A DNA stretch of 64,000 bases, taken from positions 282,428-346,427 of the forward strand of contig MNCI01004064.1 of the NCBI GenBank assembly GCA_015680685.1, read 5' to 3'. Of this stretch, positions 34,410 through 46,564 are shown in pieces. Made by a program: the position numbers and the translations under genes. Numbering within the stretch: the stretch's first letter is position 1; each line of letters opens with the position of its first letter. This DNA is from Gnetum montanum (lineage: Eukaryota > Streptophyta > Gnetopsida > Gnetales > Gnetaceae). Below the pieces are notes generated by a model that saw only the letters and a list, made by a program, of their open reading frames with translations, did not search any database and had not been told where the DNA came from.

Positions 34410-34986
34410 CTAATGGGTTGTTGTCATGCAATTCATTAGTAGTGGATAAGTTGGGTTACTTAGCTCTACTAGTTCATCTTCTCTAGGTTCCTCAATGTGA
34501 TGTTGATAATATAACTTAAGCATTTTTCCATTGACTAGGAATGTAATTGAGGAATCATCAATAGCTGATATGAGAATGCTTCCATTATCATGGGGTTGAA
34601 CAACTAAATAAGAATCTTCCCACCTAGTTGTTAACTTTTTTGAAAATTTATCTAATCTCATATTACAGAAAAGAACTTTATCACTTATGGAAAAGTGTTT
34701 TTTAAAGATACTCTTATCATGTAATGTCTTCATTTATTTCTTGTTTGCTTTTCAAGAGCATATAGACTCATTTTGTCAAGTTTGTGATGTTGATTAATTC
34801 AAGAGGCTTGCTTCATGTCTTTATTAAAATTAAGTTGTTGGGCTAACTGTAAAGATTGATATTTAAGTTCAATAACTAATAGAAATAACTCACCATAAAC
34901 CAATTGATAAGGTGAATATCCTAAACTTATTTTGTAGGTAATCCTACAAGTCCAAAGTGTGTCTTGTAATTTTTAGACTAGTCCTT
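34410..34986 (-). pseudogene. L3 integrase C-terminal region
   Basis: The open frame 34,733-34,410 reads FKKHFSISDKVLFCNMRLD and then KKLTTRWEDSYLVV, the usual SH3-like C-terminal end of plant gypsy integrases (W-x-G-P-Y replaced by WEDSY). It ends in an acidic tail with EEPREDELVEL. No chromodomain is seen, in keeping with Athila/Tat. 34,740-34,986 contains its decayed N-terminal link. Confidence 0.75.
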
Positions 34987-35580
34987 CTATTTAATACATA
35001 TAGTCTTTGTTAATATATTCAAGATTATTCTATTAGCATTCTCGACTTGGCCATTTTTTTGAGAGTGATAGGCCATAGCTATCTTATGTTGGATTCCACA
35101 AGACTTAAGAAATTTTTCTATTATTTTATTTACAAAATGTATTTCTTGATCACTAATGATCACTTGTGGAGTTCCAAAGCATGTTAAAATATTTTCCCTA
35201 AGGAATGCTACAACTACCTTAACATTATTTGTTGGAATGGATTTTGATCCTACCCATTTGGTAACATAGCCGATACAAACCAAAATATATTGACATCCAT
35301 TACATGGTGGAAATGATCCTAAAAAATCTATACCCCACACATTAAATGGTTTTGTTATTAAAATTGGTTTTAAGGGCATTTCATGTCTTTTTGCTATGGC
35401 TCCCATTCATTGACATTGATCATATTCTTACACATACTTATGTGCATCTTTAAAAATTAAAGGCCAAAAAAATCCACTTTGAAGGACTTTAATAGTAGTA
35501 TGTTTGCTATCATAGTGACCACCCCTTAAATCATCATGGCACATATGTAGAATTTATTGTTGTTCATTCTTAGCCACACA
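34987..35580 (-). pseudogene. L3 integrase zinc-binding and catalytic core
   Basis: GGHYDSKHT and a C-X2-C relic (about 35,520-35,430) give the HHCC zinc domain. The open frame 35,406-34,987 includes WGIDFLGSFPP (first catalytic Asp, near 35,330), VIISDQEIHFVNK (second Asp, near 35,150) and KNGQVENANR (Glu, near 35,040). All three acidic residues of the DDE core can be read. The frame lacks its N-terminal continuation because of stops near 35,410. Confidence 0.88.
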
Positions 35581-35819
35581 TCTCCTTGCTATGTTATCTT
35601 TACATTAAAAAGGGATATGGACTACTCCAAATGTACCTAGATATGGTGCGTAAGAAAGATTTATTTTCTTCCTTAGTCCAATTGGTAGGGATTTTCATAG
35701 TGGCTAAATAGTTGGCTATATTAGCAAACTAAGGATCCTTTCTTATAGAAAAAGGTTATTCATCAGGAAATCCATCATGAAAGACTCCTTGTGTTCGATT
35801 CTCATTGGTAGTCTCTAGC

Positions 35820-36340
35820 CTTGAAAGATTATTTGCTACTATATTTTCCTTACCTTTTTTTATGTAAAATATTAAGATCAAATTCTTGGAGTAGTAGACA
35901 CCATCTCATTATCCTTGCATTTTTTATACACCATCTTATTATCCCTGCATTTTTTATTTTCTTAGTAGCTAATAATTTAATGGTTGAATGATCAGTATAT
36001 ACTTTAGTTTTATATCCTATTAAATAATTTCTAAATTTATCTAAAGCATATACAATAGCTAATAATTACTTTTTTTGTAGTTGTATAATTTACTTGGACT
36101 TGGTCTAGACTTTTGGACACATAATAAATCACTCATGGTTTATTATCAATGTATTGTTCTAAAACTGCCTGTACTACTATGTCACTAGCATCACCAATTA
36201 AATCAAATGGAAAATTAGAATTAGGTGCATTTAATTTAGGGGTGGTGGTTACTTGTTTTTTCAATTCTAAGAATGCTTCTTAACAATCATTAGTCCAAAT
36301 AAATGAAGCATTTTTCCAAAGAGCATGTATAAAGGTTTAG
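35820..36340 (-). pseudogene. L3 RNase H remnant
   Basis: The broken minus-strand reading has FPFDLIGDASDIVVQAVLEQ (near 36,200-36,145) and VIYYVSKSLDQ (near 36,115), typical of the RNase H domain next to gypsy RT. Stops are frequent; the C-terminal part falls in a region with a duplicated phrase (TTTTTTATACACCATCTTATTATCCCTGCAT, cut here to its meaning) at about 35,905-35,955, a local duplication of some 35-40 bases. Confidence 0.7.
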
Positions 36341-37140
36341 CAATTTTTGAAAAGTCTTTGATAAACCTCCTTTAATACCTAGCATGTTCTAGAAAAGATC
36401 AAAGAGTCTTTAAATTAGTTGGAGCTATAAGTGTAGATATGACTCTTAATTTCTCATCATACATCCTTATCTCATCTTTAGAAATAACATGTCCTAACAC
36501 TATGCTACTTGTAACCATCAAGTGACTCTTTTCCCAACTTAATTTTAAATTTTTATCAATACATCTATCTAAGACATGCTCGAGATGTTGCAAGGTTTCA
36601 TAATAAGTATTTCCATAGACTGAAAAATCATCCATAATTATTTCAACATAACCTTCTAACATATTAGAAAATACTAAGATCATGGCTCTTTGGAAAGCAG
36701 CTAGTGCATTACGAAGGCCAAAAGGCATTTGTCTATAAGCAAAAGTTTCATAAGGGCATGCAAAGATTATTTTATGCTAGTCTTTAGGGGCCATGGCTCC
36801 TTGATTGTAACCACTAAATCCATCTTAATAATAATAATATTCATTTCCTTCTAGTTTTCCTAGAATTTGATCTATATAAGGTAATGGAAAATTGTCTTTC
36901 TTTGTATCTTAGTTAAACCTTCTATAATCTACATAGACTATCCATTTTCCATCATTTTTTAGAACTACAGTAATGGAACTTACCCATTCATTATAAGCTA
37001 TTGGATAAATAATCCATTCTTTTCAAAGTTTTAAAATTTCATCCTTAACAATTTGTTTAAGGCTAGATTAATTCATCTTTGGGGAATTCTTACTAGTTTT
37101 ACATTGTTCTATAGATAGATATGATGTTGGTTAATGTTGG
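36341..37140 (-). pseudogene. L3 reverse transcriptase
   Basis: The upstream part (37,080-36,735) reads IAYNEWVSSITVVLKNDGKW, NFPLPYIDQILGKLEG and DGFSGYNQ with stops. The open frame 36,728-36,399 starts MPFGLRNALAAFQRAM and carries the catalytic IIMDDFSVYG (the family Y/F-V-D-D box, here with M), then GHVISKDEIR. The motif order and FSVYG are typical of the Athila group. All L3 frames are minus-strand and follow protease in normal pol order. Confidence 0.9.
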
Positions 37141-37559
37141 ATGAGATTCCTTGATGAAGGTTCTCATAACTCTATGCAAATACCTCAAACTTTCTATGCA
37201 AGATTTCTAATAGTTTTTTTTCTTGCTCATGAGTAATTTGGGAATTTATTATTAATGGTTTATTTTGATCTAGGAGAATACACTTAAGTATACTAGGTAG
37301 TTCTTTAAGATTCAAGGAATCTTTATTTCAAGGTTGAATTATTTCTCCAATATTCCTTAAGCCCAAATTCAAAACTTGGTCAAGGAGATCTTGTTGTTCC
37401 TTAGTTGAGGGTCTAAAGGTCCTTCCTCAAAATTATTTAACACTAAGGTTTTCCTATCTTGTGCCATTACTGAATTGGGTAGAGTGTAGAGCATTTTTGC
37501 TTTCTTCAAGTCTTCATTTAAGTAATTTTATTTTACCTTATCATATATATTTAGTGTAA

Positions 37560-37960
37560 AAGTAAGATTAGAAAAGGAGAGTTGAATTTGCCTTGATCTA
37601 CAATTAATTAGCACATCAGCTATAGCTAACCAAGGTCTACCTAGTATAATAAAAAAACAATCAGGATCTTTTACTTCCAAAACAACAAAGTCAATTGGGT
37701 ATTTTTATTTTTCTACCTCAATCATCAAGTCCTTTGCTATTTCTATTGGTTTAACATTTGATCCATTAGCTAATGATATTGTCATGTTTACTCATTTGAT
37801 ATCCTCTGTATCAAGTGACTTAGCCATTTCAAGAGGCATAATATTAATACTAGCTCCTAAATCCAATAGGGCATTCCTAATTACTTTTTCATTTATTTTA
37901 ATTAAAATAATAGGAATCCTAGATTTTTGTATCTAGGAATTTCTTGAATTTATATAAGTT
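37560..37960 (-). pseudogene. L3 aspartic protease
   Basis: NALLDLGASINIMPLEMAK is visible, with the active site D-L-G-A-S near 37,848-37,862, and ILGRPWLAIADVLI near 37,635. The link contains YPIDFVVLEVKDPDCFFIILG. At least one stop interrupts it. It closely follows the gag remnant at 38,000-38,806. Confidence 0.85.
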
Positions 37961-38806
37961 GAGAAAGATTATCAACTAAATAAACTTATTTATGAAATTT
38001 TCCTTTCTTCTCCTAGTGCATAATTCCCTTAAGTATTTAGCATAAAGAGGTGTGTCCTTTACTACTTTTTTCAAAGGACGATGTAAATACAATTCACTAA
38101 ACATCTTTTTTAAAAGATGGGATTTAGTTATGAAATCCTTTTGTAATCATTTAGGAAAGGGAGGAAAAATTGATTGTCTAGAGAATAGTGGCTGTTTTCT
38201 TTTCCTAGTTGGTTGATCTTCCTCATTTAATACTTGTGGCTTAACTTCTTCTTATGTTCTTATCTCTTGAAATATCACCTTCTTTTGGGGTTTAGGTTCA
38301 AATGTTTTTCCTCTCCTTGTAGTGATGGAATGTAATTATTACTTTTCCATCCTTTAAGATGTAGGATTTGGTTCAAGTTGGGATGGTAATTCATTTTTAG
38401 TTGAAGTCCTAAAATCTTTTTCCAGTCTCACTCATGAATTGTCTACTTTCTTCGATGTAGGAAGTAAGGCTTTGGGTGAGTTTATCTAAGTGTTCATTAG
38501 TTGGATTATTAAATGGCCTAAAATTATTTTGAGAATATTTTTGTGGGTAAAATGGTCATTTAGGAAAGTTCATTGTTGGTTGGCTCTTATATTTTTAGAA
38601 AGCCTTTATTGAATCTTGCATTTTCTTTTGATAGTATAACAAGAATAGGCAAGTTGTATGGTCACGTTGGGGACTACCATAAATTTTTCATATTTCACTT
38701 TAAATTTCAAGAGCTTGTTTCTTAATTAATTATGTCAACTCATCCACTTTTTCATTTAACTATTTTTTTTGTTGGGTCATGCCTTGCATAATGTTGGGTT
38801 TTCACC
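37961..38806 (-). pseudogene. L3 gag, C-terminal part
   Basis: Low-quality minus-strand reading, Asn/Gln/Lys-rich, between the copia insertion and protease. It is assigned mainly by its place between the gag core (44,340-44,700) and protease. No zinc knuckle could be read. Confidence 0.5.
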
Positions 38807-38811
38807 AAAGT

Positions 38812-39500
38812 TTGCGAATCGTTGAACTTAAAGAGGGGGGGAGGGGAGGTCAATGAATAAGTTCCCTAATTTAAAATTATTTTACACAAAGAGCACAATG
38901 ATTTTAACATGGTTCCCCAACTTGGGTAGTCCACACCTTTGGACTTGGTTCCTTCCAAATTATGGTTTAAAGGGCATCACACCTTGTACAAGATCTAAGC
39001 TCTGCTCCAGAGTGTTGTGACACTAGACCTTTTACTCAACCCTATAAGGTTCTAACAAGCTTAGAATATAGTTTCCAAGCTTCTACAACCTTTAAAATCT
39101 TGAGCTCTGCTTCAGAGTGTTATGGCCTTACATAATCACTCAATCCAGTAGGATCTTGAGAAGCTCAATCAAGATGCCTTCCTGCAAGAAGCACATCAAC
39201 CCTGTAGGGAATCAAGGGAGAACAAAAATTACAAGGAATGAATGAAACTTAGTTTGTTTATCCTTGCACTTTTAAGTACAACACACTTTACAATGGACAA
39301 AAGATAATACAATGAGGAACAACAATGATTAAAATTATTGACAAATGATTTCACAATGATTGTACAAGAGCTTGCTCTTTTCCCAATGAGAATTATGTCT
39401 TTTTATAGTTATCATGTATCCAAATCCATCTTGGAACTTGTGCAATGACTAACTAATGGTAGCTAATGGTCATAGAAGACATATTCTTTGTGCCTAAGAT
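38812..39500 (-). repeat. Copia 3' LTR (left), end lost in N gap
   Basis: It matches 43,435-44,160 throughout, including ATTTTAACATGG and CAAGATCTAAGCTCTGCTC blocks. About 170 bases of its inner end should lie in the gap. Confidence 0.85.
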
Positions 39501-40256
39501 NNNNNNNNNNNNNNNNNNNNNNNNNNNNNNNNNNNNNNNNNNNNNNNNNNNNNNNNNNNNNNNNNNNNNNNNNNNNNNNNNNNNNNNNNNNNNNNNNNNN
39601 NNNNNNNNNNNNNNNNNNNNNNNNNNNNNNNNNNNNNNNNNNNNNNNNNNNNNNNNNNNNNNNNNNNNNNNNNNNNNNNNNNNNNNNNNNNNNNNNNNNN
39701 NNNNNNNNNNNNNNNNNNNNNNNNNNNNNNNNNNNNNNNNNNNNNNNNNNNNNNNNNNNNNNNNNNNNNNNNNNNNNNNNNNNNNNNNNNNNNNNNNNNN
39801 NNNNNNNNNNNNNNNNNNNNNNNNNNNNNNNNNNNNNNNNNNNNNNNNNNNNNNNNNNNNNNNNNNNNNNNNNNNNNNNNNNNNNNNNNNNNNNNNNNNN
39901 NNNNNNNNNNNNNNNNNNNNNNNNNNNNNNNNNNNNNNNNNNNNNNNNNNNNNNNNNNNNNNNNNNNNNNNNNNNNNNNNNNNNNNNNNNNNNNNNNNNN
40001 NNNNNNNNNNNNNNNNNNNNNNNNNNNNNNNNNNNNNNNNNNNNNNNNNNNNNNNNNNNNNNNNNNNNNNNNNNNNNNNNNNNNNNNNNNNNNNNNNNNN
40101 NNNNNNNNNNNNNNNNNNNNNNNNNNNNNNNNNNNNNNNNNNNNNNNNNNNNNNNNNNNNNNNNNNNNNNNNNNNNNNNNNNNNNNNNNNNNNNNNNNNN
40201 NNNNNNNNNNNNNNNNNNNNNNNNNNNNNNNNNNNNNNNNNNNNNNNNNNNNNNNN
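39501..40256. other. Assembly gap, 756 Ns
   Basis: A continuous N run. From the copia layout it should contain the RNase H end, a polypurine tract and the rest of the left LTR. Apparent ORFs across it are meaningless. Confidence 0.99.
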
Positions 40257-40259
40257 TTT

Positions 40260-41130
40260 GGAGTTGATTGATATCTAGCACACAATTCTACATTTGAAGC
40301 TATGTCTACTCTAATGGCAGTTAAATAAAGAAGACTACCAATCATACCTCTATAAAGCTTGGGATCAACTGGCTATCTTGATCATCTTTAATAAGTTTAG
40401 AATATGTAGCCACAAGAGTACCTTTAACTTTGATGTCAAGTAGGCCATATTTGAGTAGAAGATCTTTTATATATTTGGTTTGACATATGAAGGTTTCATT
40501 AGTTTGATAAATTTGAAACCCAAGGAAGTTCTTGAGTTCTTCCATCATGCTCATTTTAAATTTAGACTACATGAGATCAGAAAATTTCTTGCAAAGAATT
40601 TCATTAGTGGCATCAAAAATAATGTCATCAACATAGATTTGAACAATTAGAAGATTTTTACCTTCTCTTTTAAGAAATAATGTAGCATCAGCTTTACTTC
40701 TTTCAAATCCATTTGATGTGAGGTGTTGAGAAAGCCTCTCATACTAAGCTCTTGGAGCTTGTTTAAGACCATAGAGAGCTTTCTTGAGCTTGTATACATA
40801 ATTAACCTTGATGGAATCAATAAATCCTTCAGGTTGTTCAATGTAAACTTCTTCTTGTATGGTTTCATTCAAGAAGGCACTTTTGACATTCATTTGATAG
40901 AGCTTGATGTTATTAATGCGATCATAGGCAAGAAGAAGTCTAATAGATTCCAACCTAGCAACAAGAGCAAAAGTTTCATCGAAATCTATTCCTTCTTGTT
41001 GGTTGTATCCTTTGGCAACCAATCTAGCCTTGTTTTTAATGATGTTTCCATTATCATCAATCTTGTTTCTAAAGATCCATTTTGTTCCAATAATAGGCTT
41101 ATCATTGGGCCTAGGTGTTAGTTCTCATAC
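40260..41130 (-). pseudogene. Copia reverse transcriptase
   Basis: The open frame 41,022-40,744 reads MVAKGYNQQEGIDFDETFA and KLYQMNVKSAFLN, in which the first catalytic Asp of the QMDV box is Asn. The IYVDDIIF box lies near 40,630. 40,554-40,342 has FLGFQIYQTNETFICQTKY, and 40,345 onward has MIGSLLYLTAIRVDI, the start of the RNase H linker. Stops separate these pieces. The lost Asp alone would abolish activity. Confidence 0.92.
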
Positions 41131-42470
41131 ATCATTTTTAGAAAATTGAATAAGTTCATCTTGCATAGTAGAAATCCATCCTTCCTCTCTTTTAGTTTCC
41201 TTAAAGGTTTTAGGTTCAAGTTGGGAGAGATATGTTGAAAAGGCACAAACCTCTTTGATTTGTCTTCTAGTACAAAAACCATCTTGAACTTCCCCAATGA
41301 CATCATTAAGAGAGTGATTTTTGCTAAGTTTGGGAATTTTTGGTAGAGTGGGGAATATCTCTTGATCATCATCATTTTCTTCTTCTTCATGATCACTACT
41401 AGATTCTGAATTTTTGTCATCTTGCACTAAAGTTGGGCTAGATAGTTTTTGAATAGGAATAGTTTTGTCATTATGTTGAGGACAAGTAATGTCATGATCA
41501 TCTGTTTTGAAATTTATGATTTCCTCCATTGTATTTGTTCTTTTGTTAATTACTCTGTAAGCCCTACTAACTAGAGAATATCCTACAAAAATACCTTCAT
41601 TAGTTTTTGGATCAAACTTCCTCAAGTTATCCATATCATTTAGAATATATCATTTTGAACCAAAAACATGAAAATAATCTATTGAATGTTTCCTAATAAT
41701 CCATAATCCATAAGAAGTCTTAGAAGTAAAACTTCTTATCAGAACTCTGTTGGACATGTAACAAGTAGTGTTGATGGCTTCAACCTAGAAGTAATGGGAC
41801 AGACTTCAATCATTTAATATGGTTCTCCCCATCTCATTCAAGATTCTATACTTTCATTTAGGCACTCCATTTTGTTGAGGAGTTCTTGCAATAAATAATT
41901 GATGTAGAAAATCATTCATTTGACAAAATTATTCAAACTTTGCATTTTTGAACTCACCTCCATTGTAGCTTCTGATGACTTTAATATCATATGCTTTTCC
42001 ATTTTGGATCTGATTACTAATTCTTAAAAAATGATCATCTTTGTGATATAAAAATGTGACCCAAGTAAAGTGAGAATCATCATCAACAATGGTTAAAAAT
42101 ATCTTTTCTTTGCTAAGCTAAGAGATTGAATTGGACCAACCACATCCATATGAAGTAGATCTAAAAAACAAGTAGTAGAAATACAATTTTTCTTACCAAA
42201 TCTTATCCTCATTTCTTTTCCTTTATGACAAGCTTCACATGTATTTAGGTTGAAGTCTTTGAGCTTAGGGAGACCACAGACCATTTCTTTGATACCAAAG
42301 TTTGAAGAATTTCCTTATTTATGTGACCTAGCTTCCTATGCCAAAGATGTGTATCAGTTGCACAACTTACTAAACACTTGGATTTAAGGTTAGGAGAATT
42401 TTTCAAAAATAGTGGTATACACATTTCCTTTTCTAGATCCTTCAATCACAATATTCCTAGTCGATAAATC
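41131..42470 (-). pseudogene. Copia integrase
   Basis: The pre-integrase HLWHRKLGHINKEILQ (near 42,350-42,390) is followed by CEACHKGKEMRIRF (zinc domain) and DLLHMDVVGPIQS (first catalytic Asp, near 42,150). The middle (42,090-41,640) is broken. The C-terminal frame 41,634-41,125 has FDPKTNEGIFVGYS, the usual copia integrase tail, and an acidic linker to RT (SSSDHEEEENDDDQE). Confidence 0.9.
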
Positions 42471-42499
42471 TTGTATTCTACAACTTTCTTTTGAAAAAT

Positions 42500-42765
42500 T
42501 AACATTAAAATTTGAATCATAAAGCTAACTTACACTAAGAAGATTATGTTTTAATCCAAAAATGAAAAACACTTTGTTTATAGCTAGTAATCCCTTACCT
42601 TTACCTCCTATGGTACCAATACCTATTATAGGTGCTTTCATATCCTCTTCAAATGTGATTATTTCACAATTTTGTTTCATGAAGTGAGTGAAGTAGGATT
42701 TGTCACCTATCATGTACCTTTAACACTCACTATCAATAGACCACATGCTAGCATTGTCATTGAAA
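42500..42765 (-). pseudogene. Copia protease
   Basis: WSIDSEC then RYMIGDKSYF stands at 42,760-42,690, where the family has W-x-x-DSG(C/A). Gly is replaced by Glu, and a stop follows the Cys. Further on GKGLLAINKVFFIFG and GLKHNLLSVS (to 42,525) show the normal end of the domain and the start of the pre-integrase part. Confidence 0.85.
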
Positions 42766-43400
42766 AAAGTAATTTTAGCCATCAAATTATTTTTAGTCTT
42801 TTCTTCTTTTCCTTTCCATACTTGCATGGTTTTCTTTCAAGGCTGGATTTGCAAAGATCAAGAGTAGTGATGCATTCTATGATAGAAAAAAACTTGAATA
42901 TGGTCATATTTATCACAAAAGTAGCATTTCAAGCGTTTTGGTTTAGAAGATTTACCAGCCCTTTTTTAGTCTTTGTACTTCTCCATAGATTTCTTATTCA
43001 TTTATTCAATCATATTTGTTAGTCTTTGAATCTCAACCCTAAGGTCTAAGTTTTTCTTTTTGAGATAAGAGCACTCATCAATAAGAACTCCAATTTTTAT
43101 TTCCTTGGCATGCAAAGAATCTTTTATCTCAATGCACAAATTTTTGAAAGAAATAATTTTATAGCAAAATATTTCATATCTTTCCTCAAAGGAAATGTCA
43201 CTTTGATAATCACAAGAATTGTTAAATTTACAAGAATAGTCTTCTATATTTCTGAATGTAGGGAAGAAAATGAGATACTTACCTTTACAACAGATGTGAT
43301 AAATGAATTGAGCACACTAGTTGATGACATACATTATGCTCTTTGTCCAGATTTGTTTGATGTTGATTGTCCCTTCCATGTTCTCTCTTGAAAATTGATG
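42766..43400 (-). pseudogene. Copia gag C-terminal part
   Basis: The zinc-knuckle relic CYFCDKYDHIQVFF (near 42,930) keeps C-X2-C-X4-H but has lost the last Cys. Upstream are Lys/Glu-rich coiled-coil-like stretches (43,000-43,250). The first part of gag cannot be read with confidence; the space to the primer site is only about 650 bases, short for copia gag, so a deletion is likely. Confidence 0.65.
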
Positions 43401-43421
43401 TAGAGAGCAAGAGTACTAGGG

Positions 43422-43432
43422 TCTGATACCAC
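43422..43432 (-). other. Copia primer-binding site (initiator Met tRNA)
   Basis: TGGTATCAGAC on the minus strand, adjacent to the LTR, is the standard primer motif of plant copia elements. Confidence 0.85.
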
Positions 43433-43434
43433 TT

Positions 43435-44296
43435 TTGGATCATTAAACTTAAAAGAGGGGGGTGTGTGGTGGGGGAGGGTGGGGGAAAGAGGATGAAAAA
43501 GTCTCCTGATTTAAAATTCTTTTACACAAGGAGCACATAGATTTTAACATGGTTTCCTAACTTGGGTAGTCCATACTCAGAGGGTAGTTTGCAAGCACAC
43601 CTTCAAAATTTTTTCCTTCCAAATTGTGGTTTGAAGGACACCACATCCTATACAAGATCTAAGCTCTACTCTAGAGTGTTATGATGCCATACCAACCACT
43701 TAACCCTATAAGGTCTCGACAAGCTTAGAATATGGTTCTAGGCTTCCACAACCTTTACAATCTTGAGCTTTTCTTCAGAGTGTTATGGCACTACACAAAC
43801 ACTCAATCCTACAGGATTCCAAAAATCTCAATTAAGATGTCTTCTAGCAGCACATCAACCCTGCAAGACATTAAGGAAGAACAACAATTACAAGGGATGA
43901 ATGCAACTTAGTTTGCTGATCCTTGCACTTTGAAGTACAACACACTTTATAATGGATAAAAGATAATAAAATGAGAAAAAAAATGATTACGATGATTGAC
44001 AAATGATTTCATAATGATTATACAAGAGATTGCTCTTTTTCCAATGAGAATGATGTCTTCTTATACTCAACATGTTTTCAAATCCATCTTAGAACTTGTG
44101 CAATGACTAGCTAATGGTAGCTAACAGTCATGGAAGATGTCTTCTTCTTGCCTAAGACATCTTCTTGTATTTGCCTCCATTCTAGGAAGACATCTTTGTC
44201 TATGGAAATATGTCTTTATGAAATTGGCCTTTATTTTGGGAAGAAATCTTTATTTGTTGAAGATGAGTTCTTTATACATAATCCTTTAAATCTATC
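43435..44296 (-). repeat. Copia 5' LTR (right)
   Basis: About 862 bp. It matches the left LTR up to the N gap. It includes a GGGGGG/GGGTGTGTGGTGGGGG run near its inner end. Confidence 0.8.
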
Positions 44297-44301
44297 AAAG
44301 G

Positions 44302-45000
44302 TACTCTCATAGTCTTCATCCTCATGTTGCATAAAACTCATTAATTTCTTTCTCAATGAATATAGCCTATCATTAAAAAGAAATCTTTGTAGAAAAGAAT
44401 TCTTAAATTCATTTCATAAAGTAATTTGTGTTCTAAGGGTTTGCAGCCAAAAATTAGATTTGTCCTTAAAGGTTGATTTAAAGGCAATCATCTTAGTTCT
44501 ATCCCCACTTTGAGGTGCTAACATGGCTAATATGGTTTCAAATTCTCTTATGTGAGTAATTGGATCCTCATCATTTGTCCCTTTAAAGGTAGGTAATAAG
44601 TGAATGTTTTTGACCTCTACATTCCTTCTTTGTAGAAAGCCAACGACCCTTGAGGTTTAATGGCTATTATTTGATTCAATAACTCTTTAAGGGTTTATCT
44701 TGGATAAGGCTAGCTAATTGAAACATTGGAACTCAAACTACCAAAGAAAACAAGAATCAAACCTAAGGTAAATGGTGGAGGTGTATGTTGTGAAGATGAT
44801 CCCATCGTATAAGTAGCGGTTGCTTTTGGGATTACTATAGGACTTGATAGTGAGGTTGCTATTGGTGGTGTAGATGAAGTTTGTAAATTCAAAGTATTTA
44901 TTGGTTGGGTAGTTTCTCCAATTGTGGTTACATACGTTGACATTGGGGTAGTATTTAGATTTTGAAATCCTACCCCCATAGTTGAACTCATGGTTGATAT
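44302..45000 (-). pseudogene. L3 gag core
   Basis: The minus-strand reading 44,620-44,310 has FKGTNDEDPITHIREFETIL, then SNFWLQTLRT, WNEFKNSFLQRFL and LRKKLMSFMQHEDE, the pattern of the Athila-group Retrotrans_gag domain. The N-terminal open frame 44,991-44,710 starts MSSTMGVGFQNLN and is Thr/Ser/Pro-rich. It is cut by the copia element at 44,296; the rest lies at 38,806 and below. Confidence 0.85.
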
Positions 45001-45565
45001 TGTAGTAGTTGAAATATCAAATAGAGGATTGACAAATATAGAAAAATTATATTGTGTTTATTATTTTACTACTCTAGAATTTTGTTTTGTGAAAGGAAAA
45101 GAATAATCAAAACTTGATTGTGTTAGTTCCTCTTAGTTTTATTTTTGATTGAATTGTGTATGCTTGTAAAGACTAAGAGTGCTCCTAAGAGGTTGAATTC
45201 ATGTTGGTTTCTTTTGTTACTTTGTTGATTTCATTTAACAAGAACATTCTTCAATGGAATATTCATGGGCTACATTCCTAAAATTTTAAAAATTGATTTA
45301 ATAACTCCTCCTTTTGGAGCTTTAATTGCAAATTTTTAAATAGTTTTAGTTGGTTCTATGATAAGAGGAGTTGATTCCTAGGATTTTTCATTATTTTTAT
45401 GTTTTTTTAATGTAAGAAAAACAAGTAAAAGAAATCATTTCTCAAATTACTTAAATGGAATAAATAAATAAATAAATAAAGATTCAAAATGTAATAAAAA
45501 ATATGAAATTATAGAATAAAATTAAAACACAAAGAATCCTTGATTATGGTTAACTCTGCCAACGT
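45001..45565 (-). other. L3 leader
   Basis: Non-coding, AT-rich, between primer site and gag start. An AAATAAATAAATA run lies at about 45,463-45,480. Nothing else is seen. Confidence 0.55.
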
Positions 45566-45582
45566 CCCTTGCAATGGTGCCA
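45566..45582 (-). other. L3 primer-binding site (tRNA-Asp type)
   Basis: CCCTTGCAATGGTGCCA on the plus strand, six bases from the LTR, matches the L2 primer site except for transitions and one transversion. Four mismatches to tRNA-Asp reflect age. Confidence 0.7.
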
Positions 45583-46106
45583 AATTTATGAGCCAGGAAA
45601 AATTCAGTGCTAGATTACTTTAATATTATCTTTATTACATAAATTATCATCTCATCTATGACTGAATCATGAGTCGTATTCATGAAGGAATAATTCAAAG
45701 TCAAAAAGATCACCAAGACATAAAAAAATTAGGATTGAATCCAATCAAATTCCACACTTATGACTATCATTCATAGGTAAAAACATGATTTTTCATCCTA
45801 ACTTCTAATCTTAAGTTAAAGAATGAACATTAATGATTAAATCAAATTGAAATCAGGAATACAAATAGTGATCTTAAGGATCATGAGGGAGACTTCACTT
45901 GATCTACAATTCTACCTTACTGTCTCCATAATGTAGCAACCTTGACAACCTTACAATAGACTCCAATGGGCTATAGTTTCCACAAGGCTAAACAAATCCT
46001 CTCTTAATGATTTTTGAGAAAAATTGACTTTCACTTGATGTGGGTTTACTTGGATATCAACTCCTTTTCTTCATCTTCGATCCTTCCTCCATACAAAGTT
46101 GAATGT

Positions 46107-46116
46107 CTTATTTATA
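46107..46116 (-). promoter_or_regulatory. L3 right LTR TATA box
   Basis: TATAAATAAG on the minus strand, equivalent to 30,951-30,960. As this is the 5' LTR by position, it would be the element promoter. Confidence 0.6.
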
Positions 46117-46439
46117 CTATAAATTTTACTACAAGGTACAAAAAAAAATAATTTTAATAATAGGTTGATATTGAAGAATCAGATACCATTCTAGTATTTT
46201 TGGTACAAACTACCAAGTCTGGCATCCTTGATGTCTTCAATTAACATGAAATCTGACGGAAGCAATGGAAGAGGCATTGTAGGATTGTAGTTTCTTGCAA
46301 TTCTATGGGTGTTTTATGAATTATTATTATTATCGATTACATGTGCTTATGCATGATGCTCCATGTAAGCCTTGATCTTCATTGGATATTTCATGAAATC
46401 CATTCCTAGATGTGACTCCATGGTGGTAACTTGAAGAGA

Positions 46440-46563
46440 GTAACTATCTTTCTATTCATAGTATTTGAAAATACAAGCAAAGGTGTCCTACACTTTGGGA
46501 TAGTCAAAGATGGTTATGTTTTCCTCAATGTATCCACTAGTTTTTCTATTAGCCAACATGTCT
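46440..46563 (-). pseudogene. ABCG fragment, distal NBD2 piece in right L3 LTR
   Basis: It reads like TSGYIEENITIFDYPKV and corresponds to 31,280-31,400. Similarity to the left LTR ends at 46,563, inside the codons after Walker A, where the expansion begins. Confidence 0.7.
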
Positions 46564-46564
46564 A

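Larger units (their letters stand above)
38812..44296 (-). mobile_element. Ty1/copia element nested in L3 gag
   Basis: LTRs start at 38,812 and 43,435 (TTAAACTTAAA(G)AGGGGGG region shared), and the right one ends near 44,296. The pentamers AAAGT (38,807-38,811) and AAGGT (44,297-44,301) could be a decayed target duplication. The minus-strand order is LTR, Met-type primer site, gag, protease, integrase, RT: the copia order, with integrase before RT. A 756-base N run hides RNase H and the end of the left LTR. It inserted after L3 had inserted. Confidence 0.9.

Noticed and set aside
39463-40345. Four ORFs of 259-283 codons over 39,463-40,345
   Set aside because: They consist of unknown residues across the N run; they are artefacts of translating Ns.
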